Positions 47,722-57,869 of a DNA stretch of 60,000 nucleotides are shown piece by piece. Under the pieces are notes generated by a model that made no database searches, was not told the origin of the DNA, and saw only the letters and a list, made by a program, of their open reading frames with translations. Numbering within the stretch: position 1 is the first letter of the stretch; the number at the start of each line of letters is the position of its first letter. The stretch spans positions 1-60,000 of the forward strand of contig CP021371.1 of NCBI GenBank assembly GCA_002600635.1, written 5' to 3'. The DNA comes from Rhizobium sp. ACO-34A. GTDB taxonomy: Bacteria > Pseudomonadota > Alphaproteobacteria > Rhizobiales > Rhizobiaceae. The translations under genes and the position numbers were made by a program.

Positions 47722-48669
47722 GTGGCACGTATCATTTCGGCAATAGTTCTGGCGCTTCTTGTGATGGCGCCTGCTGGTCTGCAGGCTGCGCCTGTGACAG
47801 TGCCCGCGGGGAACCGCAATGCCGAACAACCTGCCATTCCCGGAGCTTCCGTCCGCCGTACCAAGGCGGGAAAGACCACGTTCGACGTCAAGTATGAAAA
47901 GGTGCGCGACCTTCTGGCCTCGGACAAGCGGCTGATGTCGAAGATCCGCAGCACGGCGTCTGCCTATGGCATCGATCCGATCCACATGATCGGGGCAATC
48001 GTCGGCGAGCACACCTATAATGTCGACGCCTACGACAATCTGCAGAGCTATTATGTGAAGGCGGCCTCCTATGCAGGCAACAGCTTCCGCTTCGCCTACA
48101 AGGGCGAGGATGTCGATGATTTCGTTGCCCGCCCGGAATTTGCCGAATGCGAGGGCAAGGATGACTCCTACGCGCTCTGGACCTGCCGCGAGGACGTCTG
48201 GAATGCCAAGTTCAAGGGCCGCTCGGTTGGCGGCAAGTCCTATCCCGACAATCGTTTCAGCGCGGTATTCTTCCAGCCTTTCTATGCCGGCCAGACCTTC
48301 GGCCTTGGCCAGATCAATCCGCTGACGGCGCTGATGATGTCCGACCTCGTGGCCCAGAAGTCGGGTTATGCCAAGCTGGACGAGACCGATGCGGCCGGCG
48401 TCTACAAGGCGATCATGGACCCGGATATCTCGCTTGCCTTCATGGCGGCGGTCATCCGCAAGTCGATCGATGATTACAGGTCCATTGCCGGCATGGATAT
48501 CTCGAACAATCCCGGTGTGACCGCGACGCTTTTCAATGTCGGCAATTCCCGGCAGCGTGCGCAGGCGCTGGCACGCAAGAATGCCGGCGGAGCCACGGTC
48601 TGGCCGGAGGAAAACTATTACGGCTGGCTGGTGAATGATCGGCTCGAGGAGCTGGAAAAGCTGCTCTGA
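47722..48669 (+). CDS. DUF1402-family secreted protein with transglycosylase-like motifs
   Basis: 315 aa from GTG 47722. A signal peptide covers residues 1-22 (cleavage near LQAAP). The rest has three spaced motifs that resemble soluble lytic transglycosylases: IGAIVGEHTYNVDAY with Glu96 in the place of the catalytic Glu, TFGLGQINPLTAL (residues 192-204) like the GLMQ..P.TA segment, and VTATLFNVGNSRQRA (about 266-280) like the AYNAG segment. The assignment to DUF1402 is by overall recognition and the enzymatic reading is my inference. It lies between hslU and the P450. Confidence 0.8.
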   Translation: MARIISAIVLALLVMAPAGLQAAPVTVPAGNRNAEQPAIPGASVRRTKAGKTTFDVKYEKVRDLLASDKRLMSKIRSTASAYGIDPIHMIGAIVGEHTYNVDAYDNLQSYYVKAASYAGNSFRFAYKGEDVDDFVARPEFAECEGKDDSYALWTCREDVWNAKFKGRSVGGKSYPDNRFSAVFFQPFYAGQTFGLGQINPLTALMMSDLVAQKSGYAKLDETDAAGVYKAIMDPDISLAFMAAVIRKSIDDYRSIAGMDISNNPGVTATLFNVGNSRQRAQALARKNAGGATVWPEENYYGWLVNDRLEELEKLL

Positions 48670-48700
48670 AACGGGCCGGAACGGCCTCCAAGGGTAAACG

Positions 48701-50035
48701 ATGACGGAGATGGCCGAGGACAGCGTAAATGACGGCTACGAGCCTCCGGCTCCCTTGCCGCGCAAGGTCCCGCCCTCACGTCTCGAAATCATCCGTACGG
48801 TGCTGCGCAATCCGCTGGAGCTCTGGGGCGACCCCTCCTATACGCTGCCCTGGATCGAAACCCGCTTCTTCGGTCGCACCACCATCATCGTCAACGACCC
48901 CGCCCTCATCCGCCATGTGCTCGTCGACAATGCCGGCAACTATCCCATGGACGTGGTGCGCCAGCTTGTGCTGCGGCCCATCCTGCGCGATGGCCTGCTG
49001 ACCGCCGAGGGCAATGTGTGGAAGCGCTCGCGCAAGGCCATGGCGCCCGTGTTCACGCCTCGCCATGCCTGGGGTTTCGCGCGGCAGATGCTGGAAAAAA
49101 GCGAAGAATTTGCCGCTCGCTATGTCAGCGCGGATATCCACGGCAGCACTCACGACATTTCCACCGACATGACGGAACTGACCTATCAGATCCTGTCCGA
49201 GACATTGTTTTCCGGCGAGCTGACATCGGAGAGCAGCGACGTCGCCGCCGACGTGGATGCGCTGCTGCACCGGATGGGACGTATCGATCCGCTCGACATG
49301 CTGGCGGCCCCCACCTGGCTTCCGCGGCTGACGCGCATTGGCGGACAGCGCGTGCTGGAGAAGTTCCGCAAGCTGGTGCGCGATACGATGGAACGTCGAC
49401 GCGCCGCGATTGCCCGGGATCCGGCGACGGCGCCCCGGGATTTTCTGACCCTGCTTCTGGAAATCGAAGGGCCTGACGGGCTGACAACCGAGGAAATCGA
49501 GGACAACATCCTCACCTTCATCGGTGCCGGCCACGAAACCACTGCCCGCGCGCTTGGCTGGACGCTATACTGTATCGCCCATCTGCCGGAATTTCGGGAG
49601 AAGATGGAGGCGGAGATCGATGAGGTCATCGCAAGCGGCGCCGATCCCGTGACCTGGGCCGATCGCATGCCACACGTTCGGGCCGCCTTCGAAGAGGCGC
49701 TTCGGCTCTATCCGCCGGCGCCGTCGATCAACCGGCGGGCTCTTGAAGACGACAGGTTCGTCGCGGCGGACGGCAAGGTTCTGGATATCCGCAAGGGTGC
49801 GACGATCCTCATCATGCCCTGGACGCTGCATCGCCATAAGCTGCATTGGGATCGTCCCCGCGTCTGCATCGGCGCAACCTTTGCATTGCAGGAGGCCGTC
49901 ATTGCACTTGCCGTCCTGATGCATCGTTTTCGTTTTACGCCAAAGGCCGGCAGACGGCCGTGGCCGGTGCAGAAGCTCACAGTTCAGCCGGCAGGCGGCT
50001 TGCCGATGCTCGTCACTCCGCGCGACAGATCATAA
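48701..50035 (+). pseudogene. Cytochrome P450, probably inactivated by in-frame loss of the heme-binding loop
   Basis: 444 aa. P450 hallmarks are intact up to the K helix: I helix FIGAGHETTARALGW (about 273-287), ExxR in EEALRLYPPAPSINRR (about 331-346) and the following LIMPWTLHRHKLHWDRP (about 369-386). Normally 30-40 residues holding the meander and FG.GPR.C.G follow. Here LHWDRP joins directly to RVCIGATFALQEAVIALAVL, so Cys389 is kept but the meander and the Phe-Gly-x-Gly part are missing, with the frame preserved (nucleotides about 49850-49862). ATG 48701 or ATG 48710 may be the start. The protein is unlikely to bind heme normally. Confidence 0.8.
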
Positions 50036-50127
50036 ATTGCCGTTTGTCAGCTAGCGCGGTGATTTCCGTGAGTGCATAAAGCGTAGGACCGTTTCTTGCG
50101 GTTTTTCTGGAATGCGGGGCATGGCGC

Positions 50128-52134
50128 GTGACACTTCATTACATGTTGGGCATCGATACCGGCGGCACCTATACCGACGCCGCGCTTTTCAGCGAGACGG
50201 ACGGACTGATCGCCAAGGCCAAGGCCCTCACCACAAGGCATGATCTGTCGATCGGGATTTCCGGGGCGCTGGAAAACGTGCTCTCCGCCTCCGGCCTGCC
50301 AGCAGACGCTATCGGTCTCGTGTCGCTCTCGACCACGCTTGCCACCAATGCGCTTGTCGAAGGGCAGGGCGGACGAGCCGCCATGGTGATGATCGGTTTT
50401 GGCCCGGAGGATCTGCGGCGAGACGGCCTTGCGGATGCGCTGGGTTCCGATCCGGTGATCTTCCTGCCGGGGGGCCATGATGTCCATGGCAACGAAACGC
50501 CGCTCGACATGACGGCGCTCGAAGCGATCCTGCCGGAACTGGCGGCAAATGTATCCTCCTTCGCCGTTGCCGGTTATTTCGCGGTCCGCAATCCCTCCCA
50601 TGAGATACGGGTGAGGGACTTCATCCGCGAGAAATCCCATCTGCCGGTTACCTGCAGCCACGAGCTTTCCTCCAAGCTCGGGGGGCCGAAGCGCGCGTTG
50701 ACGACGCTGCTCAATGCCCGGCTGGTGTCGATGATCGACCGCCTTGTCGGCGCCTGCGAGGATCACCTGAAACATCGCGGTATCCGCGCGCCGCTGATGG
50801 TGGTGCGTGGCGACGGTGCGTTGATTTCGGCGGCCGAGGCGCGGCTTCGTCCGATCGAGACCATTCTTTCCGGACCGGCTGCAAGCCTTGTCGGCGCGAG
50901 ATACCTGACCGGGCTCGAAGATGCCGTGGTTTCCGATATCGGCGGCACCACGACGGATGTCGCGGTAATGGAAAACGGCCGCCCGCGTCTCGATGCCGAT
51001 GGCGCGGTGGTCGGCGGTTATCGCACCATGGTGGAAGCGGTCGCCATGCGCACCTATGGTCTCGGCGGTGATTCCGAAGTCCGCTTCGACGACCGCGGGC
51101 TTGCGGCGCGTATCGATCTCGGTCCCCGTCGTTTCGTGCCCCTCAGCCTTGCCGCGACGTTGCACGGTGACGCGGTTATCAGCGCATTGGAACGGCAACT
51201 GCGCTCGGCCCATGTCGGTCGCCACGACGGGCGGTTCGCGGTCCGCACCGGCGTGCCGGACCATCTCTCCGCCGGGCTGCAGCCACAGGAAGCGACCCTT
51301 TTTGCCCGCATCACCGATGTCCCCATGGCGCTCGACCAACTGCTCACGGTGACGCAGCAGAAGGCGACGCTCGACCGCCTCGTCGCCCGAGGACTCGTGC
51401 ATATCTGTGGGCTCACTCCCTCAGACGCTATGCATGTGCTGGGCAGGCAGGGCCAGTGGAACCGGCAGGCAGCCGATCTCGGCATGCAGGTTGCCATGCG
51501 GCAGAAGGATGGCACAGGAAAGCCTATCGCCGGATCGCCGGAAGAACTCGCCCTGCGCATCGTCGAAAGGCTGACGCGGCAGTCGGCAGAAGCCATTCTG
51601 TCGGCCTGCCTTGCCGAAGATGGTCTTGCTGATATCGATCCGGCCCGTTCGATATTGATCGACCGCGCTTTGAATCGCACGACCGGCATTGCCCGCTTAG
51701 CCCTTTCCCTCGATCGTCCGCTCATCGGTCTCGGCGCTTCCGCTCCGGTCTACTACCCGGCGATTGCCGAGATGCTGTCAGCGACCTGTGCCGTGCCGGA
51801 AGCCGCCGATGTCGCCAATGCGGTCGGTGCCGTCGTCGGACAGGTCCGCTCCACCGTAACGATTTTCGTCACCTCGCCGGAAGAAGGTGCCTTCGTCGTT
51901 TCAGGCGGGGGAGACAACCGGCGTTTTGCGGAAGAGGAAGCGGCGCTGGCCGAGGCTGAAGAACGGGCTTCACGAAACGCGCTTGAGCATGCGCGGGCAA
52001 GCGGTGCTGCCGATGTCGTCGTGGTGCTCGCGCGTGAAATCGATGCGCCCGAGATCGAAGGACGGCGCAAGCTGATGGAAGCCCGGATCATCGCGACGGC
52101 AAGCGGCCGCCCCCGTGTATCGGCCAGTGTGTGA
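50128..52134 (+). CDS. Hydantoinase/oxoprolinase-family protein (HyuA-like)
   Basis: 668 aa. The N-terminal hydantoinase/oxoprolinase domain begins GIDTGGTYTDAALF; LSTTLATNALVEG, VVRGDGALISAAEARLRPIETILSGPAASLVGAR and ISDIGGTTTDVAV mark the ASKHA-type ATPase fold of HyuA and 5-oxoprolinase alpha. GTG 50128 or ATG 50143 may be the start. No hyuB partner lies next to it; downstream is glcB. ATP-dependent opening of a cyclic amide is the family activity, the substrate is unknown. Confidence 0.85.
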   Translation: MTLHYMLGIDTGGTYTDAALFSETDGLIAKAKALTTRHDLSIGISGALENVLSASGLPADAIGLVSLSTTLATNALVEGQGGRAAMVMIGFGPEDLRRDGLADALGSDPVIFLPGGHDVHGNETPLDMTALEAILPELAANVSSFAVAGYFAVRNPSHEIRVRDFIREKSHLPVTCSHELSSKLGGPKRALTTLLNARLVSMIDRLVGACEDHLKHRGIRAPLMVVRGDGALISAAEARLRPIETILSGPAASLVGARYLTGLEDAVVSDIGGTTTDVAVMENGRPRLDADGAVVGGYRTMVEAVAMRTYGLGGDSEVRFDDRGLAARIDLGPRRFVPLSLAATLHGDAVISALERQLRSAHVGRHDGRFAVRTGVPDHLSAGLQPQEATLFARITDVPMALDQLLTVTQQKATLDRLVARGLVHICGLTPSDAMHVLGRQGQWNRQAADLGMQVAMRQKDGTGKPIAGSPEELALRIVERLTRQSAEAILSACLAEDGLADIDPARSILIDRALNRTTGIARLALSLDRPLIGLGASAPVYYPAIAEMLSATCAVPEAADVANAVGAVVGQVRSTVTIFVTSPEEGAFVVSGGGDNRRFAEEEAALAEAEERASRNALEHARASGAADVVVVLAREIDAPEIEGRRKLMEARIIATASGRPRVSASV

Positions 52135-52257
52135 GATCGATGCGGACTTTTTCCTTTTTGGAATAAATATTTGTTATTCGTGCTCGATTGACACTTAATA
52201 AGATCAGGGCATGCTCCCAGCACGAATTTGATAATCGGATTGCGAGGAGAATTGGCG
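52135..52257. promoter_or_regulatory. Putative glcB promoter region
   Basis: 123 bases, AT-rich at 52150-52200. A perfect -35-like TTGACA lies at 52188-52193, but no good -10 follows at normal spacing. A purine-rich gaggaga (52244-52250) is the glcB RBS. No gene seen. Confidence 0.4.
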
Positions 52258-54429
52258 ATGAGCCGCATTGAGAGCCACGGACTGTCCATCGACACGGGCC
52301 TGTATGATTTCCTGATCGAAAAGGCGCTGCCCGGGACCGGCGTGGATCCCGAGCGCTATCTCGCCGGTCTCGCGGCGATCGTTCACGATCTCGCACCGAA
52401 GAACCGCGCGCTTCTTGCAAAGCGAGACGAACTGCAGGCGACGATCGATGCCTGGTACAAGGCAAATGGCGCACCCGTCGATATGGATGCCTATGAGGCT
52501 TTCCTGCGCGAAATCGGCTATCTCCTGCCGGAAGGTGGAGACTTCTCGGTAACGACGGCAAATGTCGACGCGGAGATCGCCGAGATTGCCGGACCGCAAC
52601 TCGTCGTACCGGTCATGAACGCCCGCTATGCGCTCAACGCCGCGAATGCCCGCTGGGGCTCGCTCTACGATGCGCTCTACGGCACCGATGCCATCCCGGA
52701 AACCGATGGCGCCGAGAAGGGCAAGGGCTATAACCCCATCCGCGGCGCGAAGGTCATCGCATGGGGTCGCCAGCTGCTCGACGATTCGGCGCCGCTCGCC
52801 GCCGGCAAATGGGCCGATGTCGCGGGCCTTTCCATCGACAGGGATGCGCTGTTCGTCACGCTTTCCGGCGGCCGCGTCACCGGGCTTGCCGATCCGGCAC
52901 AATTCGTCGGTTATCGCGGTGCGCCTGCCGCGCCGGAGGCGATCCTCCTGCGCCGCAACCGTCTGCATCTCGAGATCCTCATCGATGCGGAAGGCATGAT
53001 CGGGAAGACCGATGCTGCCCATATCGACGACATCCACCTTGAATCGGCGATTACCACCATCATGGACTGCGAGGATTCGGTTGCTGCCGTCGATGCCGAG
53101 GACAAGGTGGTCGTTTACGGCAACTGGCTCGGCCTGATGAAGGGCGATCTGACGGAGGAAGTCTCCAAGGGCGGCAAGACTTTCGTTCGTGCCCTCAACC
53201 CGGACAAGACATTCACCGCGCCGGGCGGCTCGGAACTCGTCCTGCACGGCCGTTCGCTGATGCTGGTGCGCAATGTCGGTCACCTGATGACCAACCCGGC
53301 GATCCTCAACCGCGACGGCAACGAGGTTCCGGAAGGCATCATGGATGCGGCTGTCACCGGGCTCATTGCCCTGCATGATGTTGGCCGCAGCGGTCGGCGG
53401 GCGAATTCCCGCGAGGGTTCGCTCTATGTCGTCAAGCCGAAGATGCACGGACCGGAAGAAGTCGCCTTTGCCTGCGAGATCTTCTCGCGCGTCGAGGAGC
53501 TGATCGGCATGGCGCCGAACACCATCAAGATGGGCATCATGGACGAGGAGCGCCGCACGACGGTCAACCTCAAGGAATGCATTCGCGCTGCCCGCGAACG
53601 CGTCGTTTTCATCAACACCGGCTTCCTCGACCGGACCGGCGACGAGATCCATACCTCGATGGAAGCCGGCCCGATGATCCGCAAGGGCGATATGAAGCAG
53701 GCAGCCTGGATCTCGGCTTACGAGAACTGGAACGTCGACATCGGCCTGGAATGCGGGCTTTCCGGCCATGCGCAGATCGGCAAGGGCATGTGGGCCATGC
53801 CGGACCTGATGGCCGCCATGCTGGAGCAGAAGATCGCCCATCCCAAGGCCGGCGCCAATACCGCCTGGGTTCCGTCGCCGACGGCGGCGACCCTTCACGC
53901 AACCCATTATCATCGCGTCAACGTCGCCGACATCCAGACCACGCTGAAATCCCGCCCGCGCGCCAAGCTTGGCGATATTCTTTCGGTGCCGGTTGCACCC
54001 CGTCCCAACTGGACGGCGGAGGAAATCCAGCGCGAGATCGACAACAATGCGCAGGGCATCCTTGGCTACGTCGTCCGCTGGATCGACCAGGGCGTCGGCT
54101 GCTCCAAGGTTCCGGATATCAACAATGTCGGCCTGATGGAGGACCGGGCAACGCTGCGCATTTCCGCCCAGCACATGGCCAATTGGCTGCATCACGGCAT
54201 CGTCACCGAAACGCAGATCGTCGAGACGATGAAGCGGATGGCGGCCGTGGTCGACGGCCAGAACGCGAGTGATCCCGCCTATATCCCCATGGCCGGCAAT
54301 TTCGACGGCTCTGTCGCCTTCCAGGCAGCGCTTGAACTGGTGCTCAAGGGGCGTGAACAGCCGAACGGCTACACCGAGCTGGTTCTGCATCGTCGCCGCC
54401 GGGAACTGAAGGCAAAGCTTGCCGGATAA
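52258..54429 (+). CDS. glcB: Malate synthase G
   Basis: 723 aa monomeric enzyme condensing glyoxylate and acetyl-CoA to malate. Characteristic segments: DYVLPEGG-like [96 protein letters not shown] (catalytic Arg region) and [25 protein letters not shown] 52258 follows a good RBS. The aceA partner (isocitrate lyase) is not in the window, so the gene may serve glycolate/glyoxylate use. A strong terminator follows. Confidence 0.97.
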   Translation: MSRIESHGLSIDTGLYDFLIEKALPGTGVDPERYLAGLAAIVHDLAPKNRALLAKRDELQATIDAWYKANGAPVDMDAYEAFLREIGYLLPEGGDFSVTTANVDAEIAEIAGPQLVVPVMNARYALNAANARWGSLYDALYGTDAIPETDGAEKGKGYNPIRGAKVIAWGRQLLDDSAPLAAGKWADVAGLSIDRDALFVTLSGGRVTGLADPAQFVGYRGAPAAPEAILLRRNRLHLEILIDAEGMIGKTDAAHIDDIHLESAITTIMDCEDSVAAVDAEDKVVVYGNWLGLMKGDLTEEVSKGGKTFVRALNPDKTFTAPGGSELVLHGRSLMLVRNVGHLMTNPAILNRDGNEVPEGIMDAAVTGLIALHDVGRSGRRANSREGSLYVVKPKMHGPEEVAFACEIFSRVEELIGMAPNTIKMGIMDEERRTTVNLKECIRAARERVVFINTGFLDRTGDEIHTSMEAGPMIRKGDMKQAAWISAYENWNVDIGLECGLSGHAQIGKGMWAMPDLMAAMLEQKIAHPKAGANTAWVPSPTAATLHATHYHRVNVADIQTTLKSRPRAKLGDILSVPVAPRPNWTAEEIQREIDNNAQGILGYVVRWIDQGVGCSKVPDINNVGLMEDRATLRISAQHMANWLHHGIVTETQIVETMKRMAAVVDGQNASDPAYIPMAGNFDGSVAFQAALELVLKGREQPNGYTELVLHRRRRELKAKLAG

Positions 54430-54445
54430 GATCGGCTGAAGCCCA

Positions 54446-54481
54446 ACAAAAAAGCCGCCGGTGATCCCGGCGGCTTTTTTC
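54446..54481. terminator. glcB: Rho-independent terminator between glcB and the L,D-transpeptidase gene
   Basis: acaaaaaa, stem gccgccgg/ccggcggc with loop tgatc, then ttttttcat. It starts 17 bases after glcB and is 25 bases from the end of the convergent gene; A- and T-tracts on both sides make it potentially bidirectional. Confidence 0.9.
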
Positions 54482-54504
54482 ATATCTGATGCGGTCGATT
54501 AAGC

Positions 54505-55188
54505 TTACTGCTGGACGACCACGCGGGCGCCCTTGCCGGGACGAACGCGGTTGTAGAGGTCGATGACGTCCTGGTTCATCAGGCGAATGCAGCCCGAGGA
54601 AGCGGCGGTGCCGATCGAGGCCCATTCCGGCGTGCCGTGCAGGCGGAACAGCGTATCGTGGCCCTTGTCGTCGAACAGGTACATGGCGCGTGCGCCGAGC
54701 GGGTTGCTGAGGCCCGGGCCCATGCCCGCCTCGACATACTTGGCGATGTCCGGCTTGCGCTCCGCCATTTCCTTCGGCGGGTGCCAGGTCGGCCATTCCT
54801 GCTTCCAGGCGATATAGGCTTCACCCTGCCATGCAAAACCCTGCTTGCCGACGCCGATACCGTAGCGAACGGCCTTGCCGTTCGGCAGCACGTAGTAAAG
54901 GAAGCGTTCGCGGGTGTTTACGACGATCGTACCGGGCTTTTCCGTGGTAGAGTAATCGACGATCTGACGGTGGAACTTCTTGTCCACGCGGCTGATCGGG
55001 ATAGCCGGGAGAGCGAAGCCGGCATCGGTTACGCTGCCGTAGGAATCGCTGAAGATCTTGGTGGTGGTGGCTTCGGCGGCTTCCTTCGGTTCTTCGGAAG
55101 GGGTGGTCGTCGTGGAGGTGGTTGTGCAGCCGGCGAGGCCGAGTGTTGCGACAAGGCCGAACACGGTCAATGCATTGCGAAGGCGCAT
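54505..55188 (-). CDS. L,D-transpeptidase (YkuD family) lipoprotein
   Basis: 227 aa. Lipoprotein signal with lipobox LAGC (Cys21), then a Thr/Ser-rich linker. The YkuD catalytic domain spans about residues 85-225 (GTIVVNTRERFLYYVLPNGKAVRYGI in outline); catalytic His184 in RLHGTPEW and Cys200 in SSGCIRLMNQDVIDL. Such enzymes make 3-3 cross-links or attach lipoproteins to peptidoglycan, which matters in Agrobacterium-type polar growers that rely on L,D-cross-links. It converges on glcB. Confidence 0.94.
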   Translation of the reverse strand: MRLRNALTVFGLVATLGLAGCTTTSTTTTPSEEPKEAAEATTTKIFSDSYGSVTDAGFALPAIPISRVDKKFHRQIVDYSTTEKPGTIVVNTRERFLYYVLPNGKAVRYGIGVGKQGFAWQGEAYIAWKQEWPTWHPPKEMAERKPDIAKYVEAGMGPGLSNPLGARAMYLFDDKGHDTLFRLHGTPEWASIGTAASSGCIRLMNQDVIDLYNRVRPGKGARVVVQQ

Positions 55189-55367
55189 GGGGATGTCTCG
55201 TAGGGTTCAAGCTGAGAGATGGTGGGCTCAACCATCTTTGTTTATAGTTTATTTTTGATTAAGGTCGCCTTGGCAAGTAGCGCGGAAGGACCACGGGACT
55301 TCGGCAATGCAAAATGACTCCGCATTGCTTTTTTGCAACATGTCACAAGGGCAGGCCGGGCTTATAC

Positions 55368-55853
55368 ATGACGATTGTTTCTGTTGCCGTTAACAACCCC
55401 TTAATCGACGGACGCCAGTCGGATCGCGCCATGCTGGTGCGTCGCGGCGTGCAGGTGCTGCTGAACGAGATGCGGCTGGCCCTGCTTCCGGAAATGTCGC
55501 TCGCCAATGGCCGCAGGGCCGATCTGGTCGGCCTGACGGACAAGGGCGAGATCTGGATCATCGAGATCAAATCCTCGATCGAGGATTTTCGCGTCGATCG
55601 CAAATGGCCGGAGTATAGAAGTTATTGTGACCGGCTGTTCTTCGCGACCCACGGCGAGGTGCCGCTCGACATATTCCCGGAGGATTGCGGGCTTCTGGTC
55701 TCGGATGGTTACGGAGCGCATCTGTTGCGCGAGGCGCCCGAACACAGGCTGCCTCCGGCGACCCGCAAGTCGGTCACGCTGAACTTTTCGCGCACCGCAG
55801 CCCAGCGGCTGATGATGGCGGAATGGGCCGCGAGAACCCCCGCGACCGAATAA
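55368..55853 (+). CDS. mmcB: MmcB-family DNA repair protein (putative PD-(D/E)XK nuclease fold)
   Basis: 161 aa from ATG 55368 (MTIVSVAVNNP). The segment ANGRRADLVGLTDKGEIWIIEIKSS has the D...ExK spacing of PD-(D/E)XK nucleases (Asp then EIK). Caulobacter MmcB takes part in the damage response with the ImuB-DnaE2 mutagenesis pathway. It stands alone; the next gene is the convergent actR, 12 bases away. Confidence 0.85.
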   Translation: MTIVSVAVNNPLIDGRQSDRAMLVRRGVQVLLNEMRLALLPEMSLANGRRADLVGLTDKGEIWIIEIKSSIEDFRVDRKWPEYRSYCDRLFFATHGEVPLDIFPEDCGLLVSDGYGAHLLREAPEHRLPPATRKSVTLNFSRTAAQRLMMAEWAARTPATE

Positions 55854-55865
55854 TACCGGATTGTC

Positions 55866-56456
55866 TTATTTTGGAGCACGCTTGGCGAGAATGCGCTGCA
55901 GCGTGCGACGGTGCATGTTGAGACGCCGGGCTGTTTCCGAGACGTTGCGGTCGCAGCTTTCATAGACGCGCTGGATATGCTCCCAGCGTACCCGGTCGGC
56001 CGACATCGGGTTTTCCGGCACTTCGGCCTTCTCGCCCGGACGCTGGGTCAGCGCCAGGAAGATATCGTCGGCATCGGCAGGCTTGGAGAGATAGTCCAGC
56101 GCGCCGAGCTTCACCGCCGTCACAGCGGTCGCGATGTTGCCGTAGCCGGTGAGAACCACGATCCGCGTATCGCTCCGCTTCTCGCGAATGGCCTCGATGA
56201 CATCGAGACCGTTGCCGTCTCCGAGCCTCAGGTCGATCACCGCATATTTCGGCGGCGTGGCCTTCGACTTGGCAATCCCTTCCGCAACGGAAGCGGCCAT
56301 GTCGACGGCGAAGCCGCGGGTTTCCATGGCGCGCGCCAGACGACGGAGGAAGGGGGCATCATCATCGACGATCAGCAGGCTCGGATCGGGGCCGATGCTT
56401 TCATCGATATTGGTTGCGATGTCGCTCTTCGAGCCGGATGAAGCGAATTCTGTCAT
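55866..56456 (-). CDS. actR: ActR/RegA/PrrA-type redox response regulator
   Basis: 196 aa from ATG 56456 (MTEFASSGSKSD); upstream in-frame ATG at 56510 is less likely. Receiver domain: acidic pair VDDDAPFLRR, phospho-Asp in AVIDLRLGDGNGLDVI, VLTGYGNIATAV and the Lys in YLSKPADADD. A Pro-rich linker leads to the C-terminal Fis-type HTH (RVYESCDRNVSETARRLNMHRRTLQRIL). ActR/RegA controls respiration, CO2 and N2 fixation and acid tolerance in response to redox. 78 bases downstream of actS. Confidence 0.95.
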   Translation of the reverse strand: MTEFASSGSKSDIATNIDESIGPDPSLLIVDDDAPFLRRLARAMETRGFAVDMAASVAEGIAKSKATPPKYAVIDLRLGDGNGLDVIEAIREKRSDTRIVVLTGYGNIATAVTAVKLGALDYLSKPADADDIFLALTQRPGEKAEVPENPMSADRVRWEHIQRVYESCDRNVSETARRLNMHRRTLQRILAKRAPK

Positions 56457-56534
56457 GGTCTGCCATCCCTGCGGGGCATTCTGTTCATATTCTCGTCCGG
56501 TTATGGCCACTTATGACGGGCGGGTAAAGTCATT

Positions 56535-57839
56535 TCAGCGCCCTGCGTCCATCAGGCCGCGTGGCCATGCGATCCGCACGCGCGCGCCTGGTCGGTCCGG
56601 ACCGCCGTTTTCAAACCGGAGCGTCGCGCCGGATCGTTCCAGCAGCGTCTTGGCGATGAACAGGCCGAGGCCCAGTCCGCCCGCCTTGTCGTCCCGTTGC
56701 CGGCTCGTGACATAGGGCTCACCGATGCGTTGCAGAACGTCGGCGGAATAGCCTTCACCGTCGTCCTCGATGGTGATGACCACCTTCGAGGCGTCGTGTT
56801 CCACGGTAACCGTCACCTTGTCGCGGGCGAAATCGATGGCGTTTTCGACGAGGTTGCCGAGACCGTAGAGAATACCGGCATTGCGCACCCCGATCGGTTC
56901 CTTCGACCGGTCCGATTTCTCCACCAGCTCAAGCTTGACGCCAAACTCCCGGTTCGGTGCCAGCACCTCTTCGATCATCGAGGAAAGCGGCAGGCGCCGC
57001 ATGTGTTCCTCGTTTTCCGAAGGCAGGCTCGTCAGCCGGCGCAGGATGTCGCGGCAGCGCTCGCTCTGGCTGCGCAGCAGCTGAACGTCCTCCCCGAAGC
57101 GCTCGTCATTCCCCAGTTCGCGCTCCATCTCCTTGGCGACGACGCTGATCGTGGCAAGCGGAGTGCCGAGCTCATGGGCAGCGGCGGCGGCAAGGCCATC
57201 GAGCTGCGAGAGATGCTTTTCCCGCTGCAGGATCAGCTCGGTCGCCGAAAGCGCGTCGGCAAGCAGGGCCGCCTCTTGCGAGACACGATAGGCGTAGAAA
57301 GCCGCAAACGTCATCATCGAGGTGATGGAGAACCAGATGCCGAGCTGCATGACGGGATGGGTCGGCAGGGTCTCGCCGCTATGCCAGGGCAGGGGATAGG
57401 GCGTGAACGCCAGCGCGGTAATGAAAAACAGCGCGAACACCAGAAGCGCGATCGAAAGTCCCCGCGGCTGGGAGGCGAACGAGATGATCACCGGAACGCA
57501 GATCAGCGGCGCAAACGGATTGGCCAGCCCGCCGGTGATGAAGAGCAGAGCCGCAAGCTGGAACAGATCGAGCCCGAGCACGGCGAATGCGGCGAGCGGC
57601 TCCAGCCGATAGGTCGGCGGGAAGGTGACGGACAACAGGAAGTTTGCCGCCGCGAGCGCCCCGATCAACGCCACGCTCGTGGTGAATGGCAGCGGATATT
57701 CCAGAAGAAAGGCGACGATGAAGACCGTGATGCTCTGTCCCGCTACCGCCAGCCAGCGCAGGCGCACCAGTGTCTGCAGTCTCAACCTCCGGCTCGAGGG
57801 TCCGAAATGTCTCGCCACATCCTGCGTCGGCTTTATCAT
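56535..57839 (-). CDS. actS: ActS/RegB/PrrB-type redox sensor kinase
   Basis: 434 aa with about six transmembrane segments in residues 28-190. The quinone-binding motif GGLANPF (103-109) lies between helices 3 and 4. DHp: AAAAHELGTPLATI with phosphorylated His222; Cys262 in ERCRDILRRL is at the place of the redox Cys of RegB. ATPase: NLVENAIDFA, DDGEGY, GGLGLGLFIAKTLLER. It is 30 bases after hrpB and upstream of actR. Confidence 0.95.
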   Translation of the reverse strand: MIKPTQDVARHFGPSSRRLRLQTLVRLRWLAVAGQSITVFIVAFLLEYPLPFTTSVALIGALAAANFLLSVTFPPTYRLEPLAAFAVLGLDLFQLAALLFITGGLANPFAPLICVPVIISFASQPRGLSIALLVFALFFITALAFTPYPLPWHSGETLPTHPVMQLGIWFSITSMMTFAAFYAYRVSQEAALLADALSATELILQREKHLSQLDGLAAAAAHELGTPLATISVVAKEMERELGNDERFGEDVQLLRSQSERCRDILRRLTSLPSENEEHMRRLPLSSMIEEVLAPNREFGVKLELVEKSDRSKEPIGVRNAGILYGLGNLVENAIDFARDKVTVTVEHDASKVVITIEDDGEGYSADVLQRIGEPYVTSRQRDDKAGGLGLGLFIAKTLLERSGATLRFENGGPDRPGARVRIAWPRGLMDAGR

Positions 57840-57869
57840 GCAGGGTCTCTCCTTTGCTCTGTCACGGCA

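Noticed and set aside
48701..52134. P450 plus hydantoinase-type gene as a secondary-metabolite cluster
   Set aside because: No biosynthetic core enzyme, transporter or regulator nearby, and the P450 looks inactive; the genes sit in ordinary core surroundings.
52204..54483. 759-residue open frame antisense to glcB
   Set aside because: Antisense shadow running through the glcB RBS and terminator; no domain character.
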